Program-made: the position numbers and the translations under genes
DNA from: Pseudomonas taiwanensis
GTDB lineage: Bacteria > Pseudomonadota > Gammaproteobacteria > Pseudomonadales > Pseudomonadaceae
DNA length: 64,000 nt
Reading direction: 5' to 3'
Assembly: GCF_013393345.1 (NCBI RefSeq)
Contig: NZ_QJRF01000039.1
Location: forward strand, 124,001-188,000
The notes under the pieces: model-generated
What the model saw: only the letters and a program-made list of their open reading frames with translations
What the model was told of the DNA's origin: nothing
The model's database searches: none
In this document: one piece after another, positions 54,070-64,000 of the stretch
Layout: every line of letters starts with the position of its first letter
How positions within the stretch are numbered: the first letter of the stretch is position 1

Positions 54070-54974
54070 ACCTTGCCCTCCAGCTCTTTGGCCTGGTTAC
54101 GGTTGAAGAGAATGATGGGCACGATCAGGATCGCCAGCATCACCACTGCCAGGGCGGACGCCACCGGCCAGTCGCGGTTGTTGAAGAACTCCTGCCACAG
54201 CACCTTGCCGATCATCAGGGTCTCCGGGCCGCCGAGCAGTTCCGGGATCACGAACTCGCCCACCACCGGGATGAACACCAGCATGGAGCCGGCGATGATG
54301 CCGTTCTTCGACAGCGGCACGGTGATCTTCCAGAAGCTGTTGAACGTGCTCGAACCGAGGTCCGAAGCAGCCTCCAGCAGGCTCGGGTCATGCTTCACCA
54401 GGTTGGCGTAAAGCGGCAGGATCATGAACGGCAGGTACGAATAGACGACACCGATGTACACCGCCAGGTTGGTGTTGAGGATCTGCAGCGGCTCGTCGAT
54501 CAGGCCAAGTCCCATCAGGAAGCTGTTGAGCAGGCCGTTGTTGCTGAGGATGCCCATCCAGGCGTAGACGCGGATCAGGATCGCAGTCCAGGTCGGCATC
54601 ATGATCAGCAGCAGCAGCACGGTCTGCGCTTCCTTGCTGGCACGGGCGATGGCGTAGGCCATCGGGTAGCCGATCAACAGGCACAGCAACGTGCTGAGGA
54701 AGGCGACCTTCAACGAACCCAGATAGGCCGCCAGGTACAGTTCGTCTTCGCTGAGCATCACGTAGTTGCCCAGGTTGAGGACGACCTGCAGCTGGTTTTC
54801 CGCCCAGGTGTAGATCTCCGTGTACGGCGGGATCGCCACGTCGGCTTCGGCGAAGCTGATCTTCAGCACGATGGCGAAGGGCAGCAGGAAGAACAGGAAC
54901 AGCCAGAAGAACGGTACCCCGATGACGAGGTGTCGTCCGGTCGGTATCAGGTTTCTCAGTTTGGGAATTTTCAT
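54066..54974 (-). CDS. spuG: Polyamine ABC transporter permease SpuG (PotH-like)
   Basis: The 302-residue permease has six helices. The first is FFWLFLFFLLPFAIVLKI, and the EAA-type loop is LLEAASDLGSSTFNSFWKITVP. It forms the transmembrane channel with SpuH. The ATG at 54974 (MKIPKLRNL) overlaps the spuF stop by 4 bp. The 3' end carries the Shine-Dalgarno of the following frame and has been partly duplicated downstream. Confidence 0.95.
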   Translation of the reverse strand: MKIPKLRNLIPTGRHLVIGVPFFWLFLFFLLPFAIVLKISFAEADVAIPPYTEIYTWAENQLQVVLNLGNYVMLSEDELYLAAYLGSLKVAFLSTLLCLLIGYPMAYAIARASKEAQTVLLLLIMMPTWTAILIRVYAWMGILSNNGLLNSFLMGLGLIDEPLQILNTNLAVYIGVVYSYLPFMILPLYANLVKHDPSLLEAASDLGSSTFNSFWKITVPLSKNGIIAGSMLVFIPVVGEFVIPELLGGPETLMIGKVLWQEFFNNRDWPVASALAVVMLAILIVPIILFNRNQAKELEGKV

Positions 54975-56113
54975 GACCGCAGCACCACGCCGCTGTCGTC
55001 TTCCCACCATACGAACACTTCGTCATCCCAGGTCGGACGGGCGCCACGGCGCTCGGCGTTGGCGACGAAGGACTGGACGACCGAGCCGTTCGGCAGCTTG
55101 ACGTAGAACACCGAGTGACCGCCCAGGTAGGCGATGTCGTGGACCCGGCCGCGCGACCAGTTGTATTCGCAGGTCGGCTGTTCGGTGGTCACCAGCAGCT
55201 TTTCCGGACGCAGGGCGTAGGTGATGCGTTTGTCCTGCACCGAGGTGGTCACGCCGTGGCCGACGTAGATCGGGCGCTCCAGTTGCGGGCAGGCGATCAG
55301 CGCATGGGCCTCGTAGTCTTCCACCACTTCGCCGTCGAAGAGGTTGACGTTGCCGATGAACTCGCACACCAGGCGGCTGATGGGCGTTTCGTAGATATCC
55401 ACAGGGCTGCCGATCTGCTCGATGCACCCCAGGTGCATGATCGCGATGCGCTGGGCCATGGTCATGGCCTCTTCCTGGTCGTGGGTCACCATCACGCAGG
55501 TCACACCCACACGCTCGATGATCTCCACCAGTTCCAGCTGCATCTGCGAACGCAGTTTCTTGTCCAGGGCGCCCATGGGCTCATCGAGCAGCAGCAGCTT
55601 CGGACGCTTGGCCAGGGAGCGGGCCAGGGCCACGCGCTGACGCTGGCCACCGGACAGCTGGTGCGGCTTGCGCTTGGCGAACTGGGTCATCTGCACGAGC
55701 TTGAGCATCTCGTTGACGCGCTCGTCGACCTCGGCGGCCGGGAGCTTGTCCTGTTTGAGTCCGAAGGCGATGTTCTGCGCAACAGTCATATGCGGGAAGA
55801 GCGCATAGGACTGGAACATCATGTTGATCGGGCGCTCGTAGGGCGGCATGTCGGTGATGTCGACGCCATCGAGGAAGATGCGCCCTTCAGACGGCCGCTC
55901 GAAGCCCGCGAGCATCCGCAGCAAGGTTGATTTACCCGAACCGGAACCGCCGAGGAGAGCGAAGATTTCGCCCTTCTTGATGTCCAGGGACACGCTGTCC
56001 ACGGCCACCGTCTCGTCGAACTTCTTGGTTACCCGGTCGATCTTTACCAGCACCTCTTTGGGTTGCTGGTTGCCCTCAAGGGCTTTCTTGTAGGCACCGG
56101 AGGCTATTGCCAT
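54971..56113 (-). CDS. spuF: Polyamine ABC transporter ATPase SpuF (PotG-like)
   Basis: The 380-residue ATPase has Walker A GGSGSGKST, the ABC signature LSGGQRQRVALARSLA, Walker B KLLLLDEP and switch His in VTHDQEEAM. A C-terminal TOBE-like regulatory domain (about 290-380) follows, as in PotA/PotG. It energises polyamine import through SpuG-SpuH. The ATG at 56113 (MAIASGAY) has GGGAG upstream at a wide spacing. There is a 139-bp gap from spuE. Confidence 0.95.
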   Translation of the reverse strand: MAIASGAYKKALEGNQQPKEVLVKIDRVTKKFDETVAVDSVSLDIKKGEIFALLGGSGSGKSTLLRMLAGFERPSEGRIFLDGVDITDMPPYERPINMMFQSYALFPHMTVAQNIAFGLKQDKLPAAEVDERVNEMLKLVQMTQFAKRKPHQLSGGQRQRVALARSLAKRPKLLLLDEPMGALDKKLRSQMQLELVEIIERVGVTCVMVTHDQEEAMTMAQRIAIMHLGCIEQIGSPVDIYETPISRLVCEFIGNVNLFDGEVVEDYEAHALIACPQLERPIYVGHGVTTSVQDKRITYALRPEKLLVTTEQPTCEYNWSRGRVHDIAYLGGHSVFYVKLPNGSVVQSFVANAERRGARPTWDDEVFVWWEDDSGVVLRS

Positions 56114-56252
56114 TACCACACTCCCAGAAATTGCTACCCGACCACCGCGGCCGGGCGGGTTTGTACAGCATGGGCGTGAATCAGGCTCCCTGCCTGATAC
56201 CGCCTGGGTTGATCCGACGCGCCCGCCACACTACGGACGCGCCGGTTTTGCA

Positions 56253-58698
<2,446 letters not shown>

Positions 58699-58745
58699 TT
58701 ACAACAGGCGGCGTCCCTAAATGCCACCATCAAGCCCTCTTTTTC

Positions 58746-60113
58746 TTAGCCTTTGACTTCAGCCAGGGTGAGGTCCAGGCACTTGCGTGCCTTGGTCACC
58801 AGTTCGTCGACTTCGTCTTTGCTGATCACCAGCGGCGGCGAGATGATCATGGTGTCACCCACCGCGCGCATGATCAGGCCATTGCGGAAGCAGTGCTCGC
58901 GGCACAGCATCCCCACACCACCGGCGAAGCGTTCACGGGTCTGCTTGTTCTTGACCAGCTCCAGCGCCGCCACCATGCCGACACCGCGCGCCTCGCCCAC
59001 CAACGGATGGTCGGCCAGCTCCTGCCAGCGCTGCTGCAAATACGGTGCCGTTTCGGCCTTCACTTTCTCGACGATCTTCTCTTCGCGGAGGATGCGGATG
59101 TTCTCCAGCGCAACCGCCGCCGCCACTGGATGACCAGAGTAGGTGAAGCCGTGGTAGAACTCCCCACCCTCATTCAGGGTATGGACGATCTCATCACGGA
59201 CAATCACGCCGCCCATGGGGATGTAGCCGGAGGTCAGGCCCTTGGCGATCGGCATCAGGTCCGGGGCGTTGCCGTAGTACTGGCTGCCGAACCATTCGCC
59301 GGTACGGCCGAAGCCGCAGATCACTTCGTCGGCGATGAACAGGATGTCGTACTTGGCGAGGATCTCGCGGATCTTCGGCCAGTAGGTTTCCGGCGGGACG
59401 ATCACGCCACCGGCACCCTGGATGGGTTCGGCGATGAAGGCAGCGATCTTGTCCTCGCCCACTTCGAGAATCTTCTTCTCCAGCTGCTCGGCGGCCCAGA
59501 CACCGAATTCGGCCGGCGCCATGTCGCCGCCCTCGCCGAACCAGTAGGGCTGGGCGATGTGCTCGATGCCCGGAATCGGCAGGTCACCCTGCTCGTGCAG
59601 GGCCTTCATGCCGCCGAGGCTGACACCGGCCACGGTGGAGCCGTGGTAGCCGTTCCAGCGGCCGATGATGACTTTCTTCTGCGGCTGCCCCTTGGTCGCC
59701 CAGTAGTGGCGGACCATGCGCAGCACGGTGTCGTTGGCTTCCGAACCGGAACCGGTGAAGAACACGTGGTTCATGCCTTCCGGCGCGATCTCGGCGATCG
59801 CCTTGGAAAGCTCCACTGCCGGCGGGTGCGCGGTCTGGAAGAACAGGTTGTAGAAGGGCAGTTCACGCATCTGCCGGGTAGCCGCCTGAACCAGCTCCTC
59901 ACGGCCGTAGCCGACGTTGACGCACCACAGGCCGGCCATGCCATCGAGGATCTTGTTGCCTTCGCTATCCCAGATGTACACGCCTTCGGCCTTGGTGATG
60001 ATCCGCGCACCCTTGGCGTTCAGCGCCTTGTAGTCGGTGAACGGCGGCAGGTGGTGGTCACGACCGAGCGCTTGCCATTCAAGGGTCTTGGGGTTGGTCA
60101 CTTGGCTGTTCAT
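58746..60113 (-). CDS. spuC: Putrescine-pyruvate aminotransferase SpuC
   Basis: SpuC converts putrescine to 4-aminobutyraldehyde with pyruvate as acceptor. The 455-residue class III aminotransferase has GLWCVNVGYGR, the cofactor region GSEANDTVLRMVRHYW, the PLP aspartate in FIADEVICGFGRTG and the PLP lysine in IAKGLTSGY. HGFTYSGHPVAAAVAL follows. Length and start (MNSQVTNPKTLEWQ) fit the family. It sits after spuB and before the transporter genes. Confidence 0.95.
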   Translation of the reverse strand: MNSQVTNPKTLEWQALGRDHHLPPFTDYKALNAKGARIITKAEGVYIWDSEGNKILDGMAGLWCVNVGYGREELVQAATRQMRELPFYNLFFQTAHPPAVELSKAIAEIAPEGMNHVFFTGSGSEANDTVLRMVRHYWATKGQPQKKVIIGRWNGYHGSTVAGVSLGGMKALHEQGDLPIPGIEHIAQPYWFGEGGDMAPAEFGVWAAEQLEKKILEVGEDKIAAFIAEPIQGAGGVIVPPETYWPKIREILAKYDILFIADEVICGFGRTGEWFGSQYYGNAPDLMPIAKGLTSGYIPMGGVIVRDEIVHTLNEGGEFYHGFTYSGHPVAAAVALENIRILREEKIVEKVKAETAPYLQQRWQELADHPLVGEARGVGMVAALELVKNKQTRERFAGGVGMLCREHCFRNGLIMRAVGDTMIISPPLVISKDEVDELVTKARKCLDLTLAEVKG

Positions 60114-60139
60114 TTCTATACCTCAGTAAACACACGTCT

Positions 60140-60167
60140 GGAGGGCCGGCCGGGTCGGCCGGCCTCC
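60140..60167. promoter_or_regulatory. GC-rich hairpin between spuB and spuC
   Basis: GGCCGGCC and GGCCGGCC copies flanked by GGAG and CTCC form an almost complete stem with a short loop, 9 bp past the spuB stop. No T-run follows. It may separate spuAB expression from the rest. Confidence 0.45.
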
Positions 60168-60175
60168 GTTCCGGA

Positions 60176-61534
60176 TCAGACGGAGAGCAGCAGGAACTCA
60201 CGCTCCCAGGAGCTGATCACCCGTTTGAAGTTTTCATGCTCGGCACGCTTGACCGCCACATAGGCCGTCACGAACTTGCCGCCCAGATATTTCTCGATGT
60301 CCCGGCAGGACTCCATGCGCTCCAGCGCCGCCTCAAGGGTCAGCGGCAGGCGCAGGTTGCGGCGTTCATAGCCACGGCCCTTGACCGGTGCGCTCGGCTT
60401 CACGCCTTCCACCATGCCGATGTAGCCACACAGCAGGCTGGCGGCGATGGCCAGGTAGGGGTTGGCGTCGGCGCCGGCCAGGCGGTTTTCCACGCGGCGG
60501 TTCTGCGGACCGGCATCCGGTACGCGCAGGCCCACGGTGCGGTTCTCCTCACCCCACTCCACGTTCACCGGCGCGGAGGTATCCGGCAGGAATCGGCGGA
60601 AGGAGTTCACGTTCGGCGCGAACAGCGGCAGGACCTCGGGGATGTACTTCTGCAGGCCGCCGATGTGGCTCAGGAACAGCTCGCTCATGGAGCCGTCATC
60701 ATTGGAGAAGATGTTCTTCCCGGTCTTGATGTCGACCACGCTCTGGTGCAGGTGCATGGCGCTGCCCGGCTCATCGGTGATCGGCTTGGCCATGAAGGTC
60801 GCCGCCACGTTGTGCTTGAGGGCGGCCTCGCGCATGGTGCGCTTGAACACCAGGATCTGGTCGGCCAGGTCGAGGGCATCGCCATGACGGAAGTTGATTT
60901 CCATCTGGGCGGGGCCTTCTTCGTGGATCAGGGTGTCGAGGTCCAGGTCCTGCGTCTCGCACCAGTCGTACATGTCCTCGAACAGCGGGTCGAATTCGTT
61001 CGCTGCATCGATGGAGAAGGACTGGCGACCGGTTTCCGGGCGGCCCGAACGGCCCAGCGGGGCTTGCAGCGGGAAGTCGGGGTCGTCGCAGCGCTTGGTC
61101 AGGTAGAACTCCATCTCCGGCGCGACGATGGGCTTCCAGCCTTTATCCGCGTACAGCTTGAGCACCATCTTCAGGATGTTGCGCGGGGACAGCTCGATGG
61201 GGTTGCCCTGCTTGTCGAAGGTGTCATGGATAACCATGGCGGTGGGCTCGATGGCCCAGGGCACCAGGTAGACGGCGCTCTGGTCCGGCCGGCAGAACAT
61301 GTCGATGTCCGCCGGGTCGAGCAGCTCGTAATAGATGTCGTCCTCAACATAGTCGCCGGTCACGGTTTGCAGCAGCACGCTCTCGGGGAGGCGCATGCCC
61401 TTCTCGTCCAGGAACTTGTTGGTCGGCGAAATCTTACCGCGGGCGATGCCGGTAAGATCGCTGATCATGCATTCAACTTCGGTGATTTTGCGTTCTTTCA
61501 GCCAGCTGGTCAGCTGGTCGAGCTTGGTAGTCAT
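60176..61534 (-). CDS. spuB: Gamma-glutamylpolyamine synthetase-type glutamine synthetase homologue SpuB
   Basis: The 452-residue protein has the glutamine synthetase fold: MEFYLTKR, EEGPAQMEINFRHGDAL, the ATP/metal motif GSAMHLHQSVVD, and the Arg motif in NRRVENRLAGADANPYL. Homologues attach glutamate to polyamines in the PuuA-like route. The ATG at 61534 (MTTKLDQLTSWL) gives the P. aeruginosa SpuB length; a start 63 bp upstream is possible but less likely. The second homologue, spuI, is divergent at the right edge. Confidence 0.94.
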   Translation of the reverse strand: MTTKLDQLTSWLKERKITEVECMISDLTGIARGKISPTNKFLDEKGMRLPESVLLQTVTGDYVEDDIYYELLDPADIDMFCRPDQSAVYLVPWAIEPTAMVIHDTFDKQGNPIELSPRNILKMVLKLYADKGWKPIVAPEMEFYLTKRCDDPDFPLQAPLGRSGRPETGRQSFSIDAANEFDPLFEDMYDWCETQDLDLDTLIHEEGPAQMEINFRHGDALDLADQILVFKRTMREAALKHNVAATFMAKPITDEPGSAMHLHQSVVDIKTGKNIFSNDDGSMSELFLSHIGGLQKYIPEVLPLFAPNVNSFRRFLPDTSAPVNVEWGEENRTVGLRVPDAGPQNRRVENRLAGADANPYLAIAASLLCGYIGMVEGVKPSAPVKGRGYERRNLRLPLTLEAALERMESCRDIEKYLGGKFVTAYVAVKRAEHENFKRVISSWEREFLLLSV

Positions 61535-61674
61535 AAAGACCTCAGGGTTGAGAGCTTCACTAGGAGGCTTCAGCAGGTTCGTGGCATTCACGCCCATCGA
61601 AACACCGCCGCGATCAGTACAGTCCGAACTGCGCAACACGGCAACTTCGCCGGTTTCCTGAAGAGTTCTCCCGC

Positions 61675-62427
61675 TCAGCGTTTCCCCGCCTTCTCCCTGC
61701 AAGCCTCACCAAAGGCCTGGAAGATGGCGAGATAGTTCGGGTTGGTCTGCACTTGCCATTCGGGATGCCACTGCACCCCGAGGGCAAAGCTACTGGCGCC
61801 TTCGACCGAAAAGGCCTCGACCAACCCATCAGGCGCCAGAGCCTCTACATGCAGGCCCGGCGCCAGACGTTCAACGCCCTGGCCATGAATGGAGTTGACT
61901 AGAATCTCGGACGGCAAGCCGATGCCGTCGAGCACGCCACCCGGCTGCACCTGGATCGGGTGCCGGGGAGCGTATTGCACCTCGAACGGCTCGTCGGCCG
62001 GCTCGCGGTGGTCCATGAATCCTTCTACTAGATGCACACGCTGGTGCAGGGTGCCGCCAAAGGCCACGTTCATTTCCTGGAAACCACGGCAGATGCCCAG
62101 AACGGGAATACCGGCGGCGATGGCCGCACGGACCAGAGGAAGCGTAGTGCGATCCCGGGCGGGATCGTGACGGGTGCCGGGCTCGGATGCGGGGCCCTGA
62201 TAATGATGGGGCTCCACATTCGACGGGGAGCCGGTGAAGAGAAGACCGTCCAGGCTGGCCAGGAGAGTCGCTTGGTCCATCAGTTCAGCCAGGGCCGGAA
62301 TTACCAGCGGAATTCCACCGGCTCCGACCGCTACCGCACGCAGATACTTCTCACCAGCTATATGATAGGTCTGAGGACCGATCTCTCTGGTGCAAGCGGA
62401 TACGCCGATCAACGGCAGGCGAGACAT
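61675..62427 (-). CDS. spuA: Gamma-glutamyl-GABA hydrolase-type glutamine amidotransferase SpuA
   Basis: The 250-residue class I amidotransferase-like protein has its catalytic Cys113 in VLGICRGFQEMNVAFGG and catalytic His-Glu in GVQWHPEWQ. This is the PuuD-like branch that hydrolyses gamma-glutamyl-GABA to GABA and glutamate. The neighbours SpuB/SpuI make the gamma-glutamyl compounds, so the route is complete in principle. It is first of the minus-strand spu genes, with a 140-bp gap before spuB. Confidence 0.93.
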   Translation of the reverse strand: MSRLPLIGVSACTREIGPQTYHIAGEKYLRAVAVGAGGIPLVIPALAELMDQATLLASLDGLLFTGSPSNVEPHHYQGPASEPGTRHDPARDRTTLPLVRAAIAAGIPVLGICRGFQEMNVAFGGTLHQRVHLVEGFMDHREPADEPFEVQYAPRHPIQVQPGGVLDGIGLPSEILVNSIHGQGVERLAPGLHVEALAPDGLVEAFSVEGASSFALGVQWHPEWQVQTNPNYLAIFQAFGEACREKAGKR

Positions 62428-62477
62428 GAGACACCCGTATTATTTGTCTGATTTGGGTTTCGACCGAGCTTAGCGTT

Positions 62478-62516
62478 GTTCATTTTTTTACACAATAGGG
62501 CTGTAAAAAATTGAAC
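62478..62516. promoter_or_regulatory. Long inverted repeat in the spuA-spuI divergent promoter region
   Basis: GTTCATTTTTTTACA (62478-62492) and TGTAAAAAATTGAAC (62502-62516) match at 14 of 15 positions as inverted arms around a 9-base core. It is 51 bp from the spuA start. A related TTGATATTTTTAACA lies near spuI (62675-62689). A shared regulator of polyamine genes is likely. No T-run-ended hairpin role fits this position. The rest of the 278-bp gap has no gene. Confidence 0.6.
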
Positions 62517-62705
62517 ACGCCCCGCTGAGCACCGCAGCCGACAAGGTTCGGAGAGAGGTTCGGATGCCCCAGAACGCCCCAAAACTGGCCATCGAGCCCA
62601 TTTTTGGGGCAAAATAGGGCTCGCTTGACATCAAGGGGTGATTCGGATTGACTCACACCTTAGATTGAGCGTGATTGATATTTTTAACAAAAAAGGTGTT
62701 GCATC

Positions 62706-64000
62706 ATGTCGGTACCCCCGCGTGCCGTTCAGCTTCAAGAAGCGAACGAATTCCTTAAGGAGCATCCTGAGGTCCAGTTCGTCGACCTGTTGATTGCAGA
62801 TATGAATGGAGTCGTGCGAGGCAAGCGAATCGAACGCGCCAGCCTGACCAAAGTCTACGAGAAAGGCATCAACCTCCCCGCTTCGATCTTCGCTCTCGAT
62901 ATCAACGGTTCCACCGTCGAAAGCACCGGCCTCGGCCTGGACATCGGCGATGCAGACCGCATCTGCTACCCCATCCCCAGCACCCTCAGCGACGAACCCT
63001 GGCAAAAGCGCCCGACCGCGCAACTGCTGATGACCATGCATGAGGTCGAAGGCGAAGGTGAACCCTTCTTCGCCGACCCGCGCGAGGTCCTGCGTCGTGT
63101 GGTGGAAAAGTTCGATGACCTCGGCCTGACCATCTGCGCCGCGTTCGAGCTGGAGTTCTACCTGATCGACCAGGAGAACATTAATGGCCGTCCGCAGCCG
63201 CCGCGCTCGCCCATCTCGGGCAAGCGACCGCAGTCGACCCAGGTTTACCTGATCGACGACCTCGACGAATACGCCGACTGCCTGCAGGACATCCTCGAAG
63301 GTGCCAAGGTCCAGGGCATCCCTGCCGACGCCATCGTCAAGGAAAGCGCCCCGGCCCAGTTCGAAGTCAACCTGCACCATGTCGAAGACGCTCTGAAGGC
63401 CTGCGACTACGCCGTGCTGCTCAAGCGCCTGATCAAGAACATCGCCTACGACCATGAGATGGACACCACCTTCATGGCCAAGCCCTACCCGGGCCAGGCG
63501 GGCAACGGTCTGCACGTGCATATCTCGCTGATCGACAAGAAGACCGGCAAGAACATCTTCACCTCAGATGATCCCGAGCAGAACGCCGCTTTGCGTCACG
63601 CGGTCGGCGGTGTGCTCGAGACCATGCCTGCGTCCATGGGCTTCCTGTGCCCGAACGTGAACTCCTACCGCCGTTTCGGCGCGCAGTTCTACGTACCGAA
63701 CGCGCCAAGCTGGGGCCTGGACAACCGCACCGTGGCAGTCCGCGTGCCCACCGGCAGTTCGGATGCCGTGCGCATCGAGCACCGCGTGGCCGGTGCCGAC
63801 GCCAACCCCTACCTGATGATGTCGGCCATCCTGGCCGGTATTCACCATGGACTGACCAACAAAATCGAGCCGAGCACGCCTATCGAAGGCAACTCCTACG
63901 AGCAGTTGGAGCAGAGCCTGCCGAACAACCTGCGCGATGCCCTGCGCGAGCTGGACGACAGCGAAGTCCTGGCCAAATACATCAGCCCGGATTACATCGA
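62706..64000 (+). CDS. spuI: Glutamine synthetase-family gamma-glutamylpolyamine synthetase SpuI, partial (3' end off window)
   Basis: The frame from ATG 62706 (MSVPPRAVQLQEANEFL) is open to the window end, 431 codons. It has the glutamine synthetase motifs AAFELEFYLID, APAQFEVNLHH, GNGLHVHISL and the Arg-rich EHRVAGADANPYLMMSAIL. It is a paralogue of SpuB and divergent from spuA, as in P. aeruginosa. Most such proteins are about 440-460 residues, so little is missing. The expected reaction is ATP-dependent gamma-glutamylation of a polyamine. A TTGACA at 62625 is a possible -35. Confidence 0.93.
   Translation, partial: MSVPPRAVQLQEANEFLKEHPEVQFVDLLIADMNGVVRGKRIERASLTKVYEKGINLPASIFALDINGSTVESTGLGLDIGDADRICYPIPSTLSDEPWQKRPTAQLLMTMHEVEGEGEPFFADPREVLRRVVEKFDDLGLTICAAFELEFYLIDQENINGRPQPPRSPISGKRPQSTQVYLIDDLDEYADCLQDILEGAKVQGIPADAIVKESAPAQFEVNLHHVEDALKACDYAVLLKRLIKNIAYDHEMDTTFMAKPYPGQAGNGLHVHISLIDKKTGKNIFTSDDPEQNAALRHAVGGVLETMPASMGFLCPNVNSYRRFGAQFYVPNAPSWGLDNRTVAVRVPTGSSDAVRIEHRVAGADANPYLMMSAILAGIHHGLTNKIEPSTPIEGNSYEQLEQSLPNNLRDALRELDDSEVLAKYISPDYI

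Noticed and set aside
56214-56243. Hairpin between spuE and spuF from two GACGCGCC copies
   Set aside because: The two copies are direct, not inverted, so they cannot pair as a simple stem.
62600-62640. Sigma-54 promoter upstream of spuI (TGGGGCAAAATAGGGC)
   Set aside because: The GG/GC spacing and TTGCW element do not match the -24/-12 consensus well enough.

Overview
The window is a stretch of chromosome from a high-GC gammaproteobacterium, almost certainly a Pseudomonas. The backbone order is the one known from P. aeruginosa: ftsY-ftsE-ftsX-rpoH-mtgA at the left, then M16 peptidases, rsmD, coaD, a ferredoxin gene, ggt, mutM, ilvD, yfcE, folA, lgt, thyA, and at the right the spu polyamine block (spuA-B-C-D-E-F-G-H with spuI divergent). 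I found no rRNA, tRNA, insertion sequence, prophage or CRISPR array.

Region by region: 1-10.5 kb holds cell division, heat-shock sigma factor, peptidoglycan and rRNA-modification genes. 10.5-16.4 kb is an accessory four-gene operon: a six-CxxC zinc-ribbon protein with a degenerate GGDEF-like domain, a membrane glycan synthase (GT2), a TolC-like channel fused to a putative TIM-barrel hydrolase, and an HlyD-type adaptor. It looks like a self-contained exopolysaccharide synthesis and export machine and is my best candidate for an undescribed system. 16.4-21.6 kb is a TetR-controlled oxidation cluster (aldehyde dehydrogenase, Tat-secreted small protein, GMC oxidoreductase) interrupted by a 140-bp MITE-like repeat. 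21.6-32.6 kb is mostly housekeeping: coaD, ferredoxin, gamma-glutamyltransferase, Na/Pi cotransporter-like protein, acyltransferase, mutM, HDOD protein, RlmI-like methyltransferase and ilvD.

32.6-40.4 kb is a second accessory island, inserted between ilvD and the purine permease. It carries WbqC-like, GtrB-like, methyltransferase, NeuD/PglD-like acyltransferase, beta-propeller hydrolase-like and GtrA genes on the plus strand. These converge on a GT-C-like membrane protein and wecE. It reads as a glycan-decoration locus using an amino-deoxy sugar. 40.4-53.1 kb returns to the backbone: two NCS2 purine permeases, yfcE, folA, a DUF2868/DUF3482 membrane-GTPase pair, an RNase T2 homologue, thyA, lgt, a TSUP permease and an NRDE protein.

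53.1-64 kb is polyamine uptake and catabolism. SpuD/E bind spermidine/putrescine, SpuF-G-H form the ABC importer, and SpuA/B/C/I run the gamma-glutamylation and transamination routes. A long near-perfect inverted repeat lies in the divergent spuA-spuI promoter region. A partial duplication of the spuG 3' end has created a 29-codon mini-ORF between spuG and spuH.

Functions are assigned from motifs and remembered family knowledge. No database search was run.
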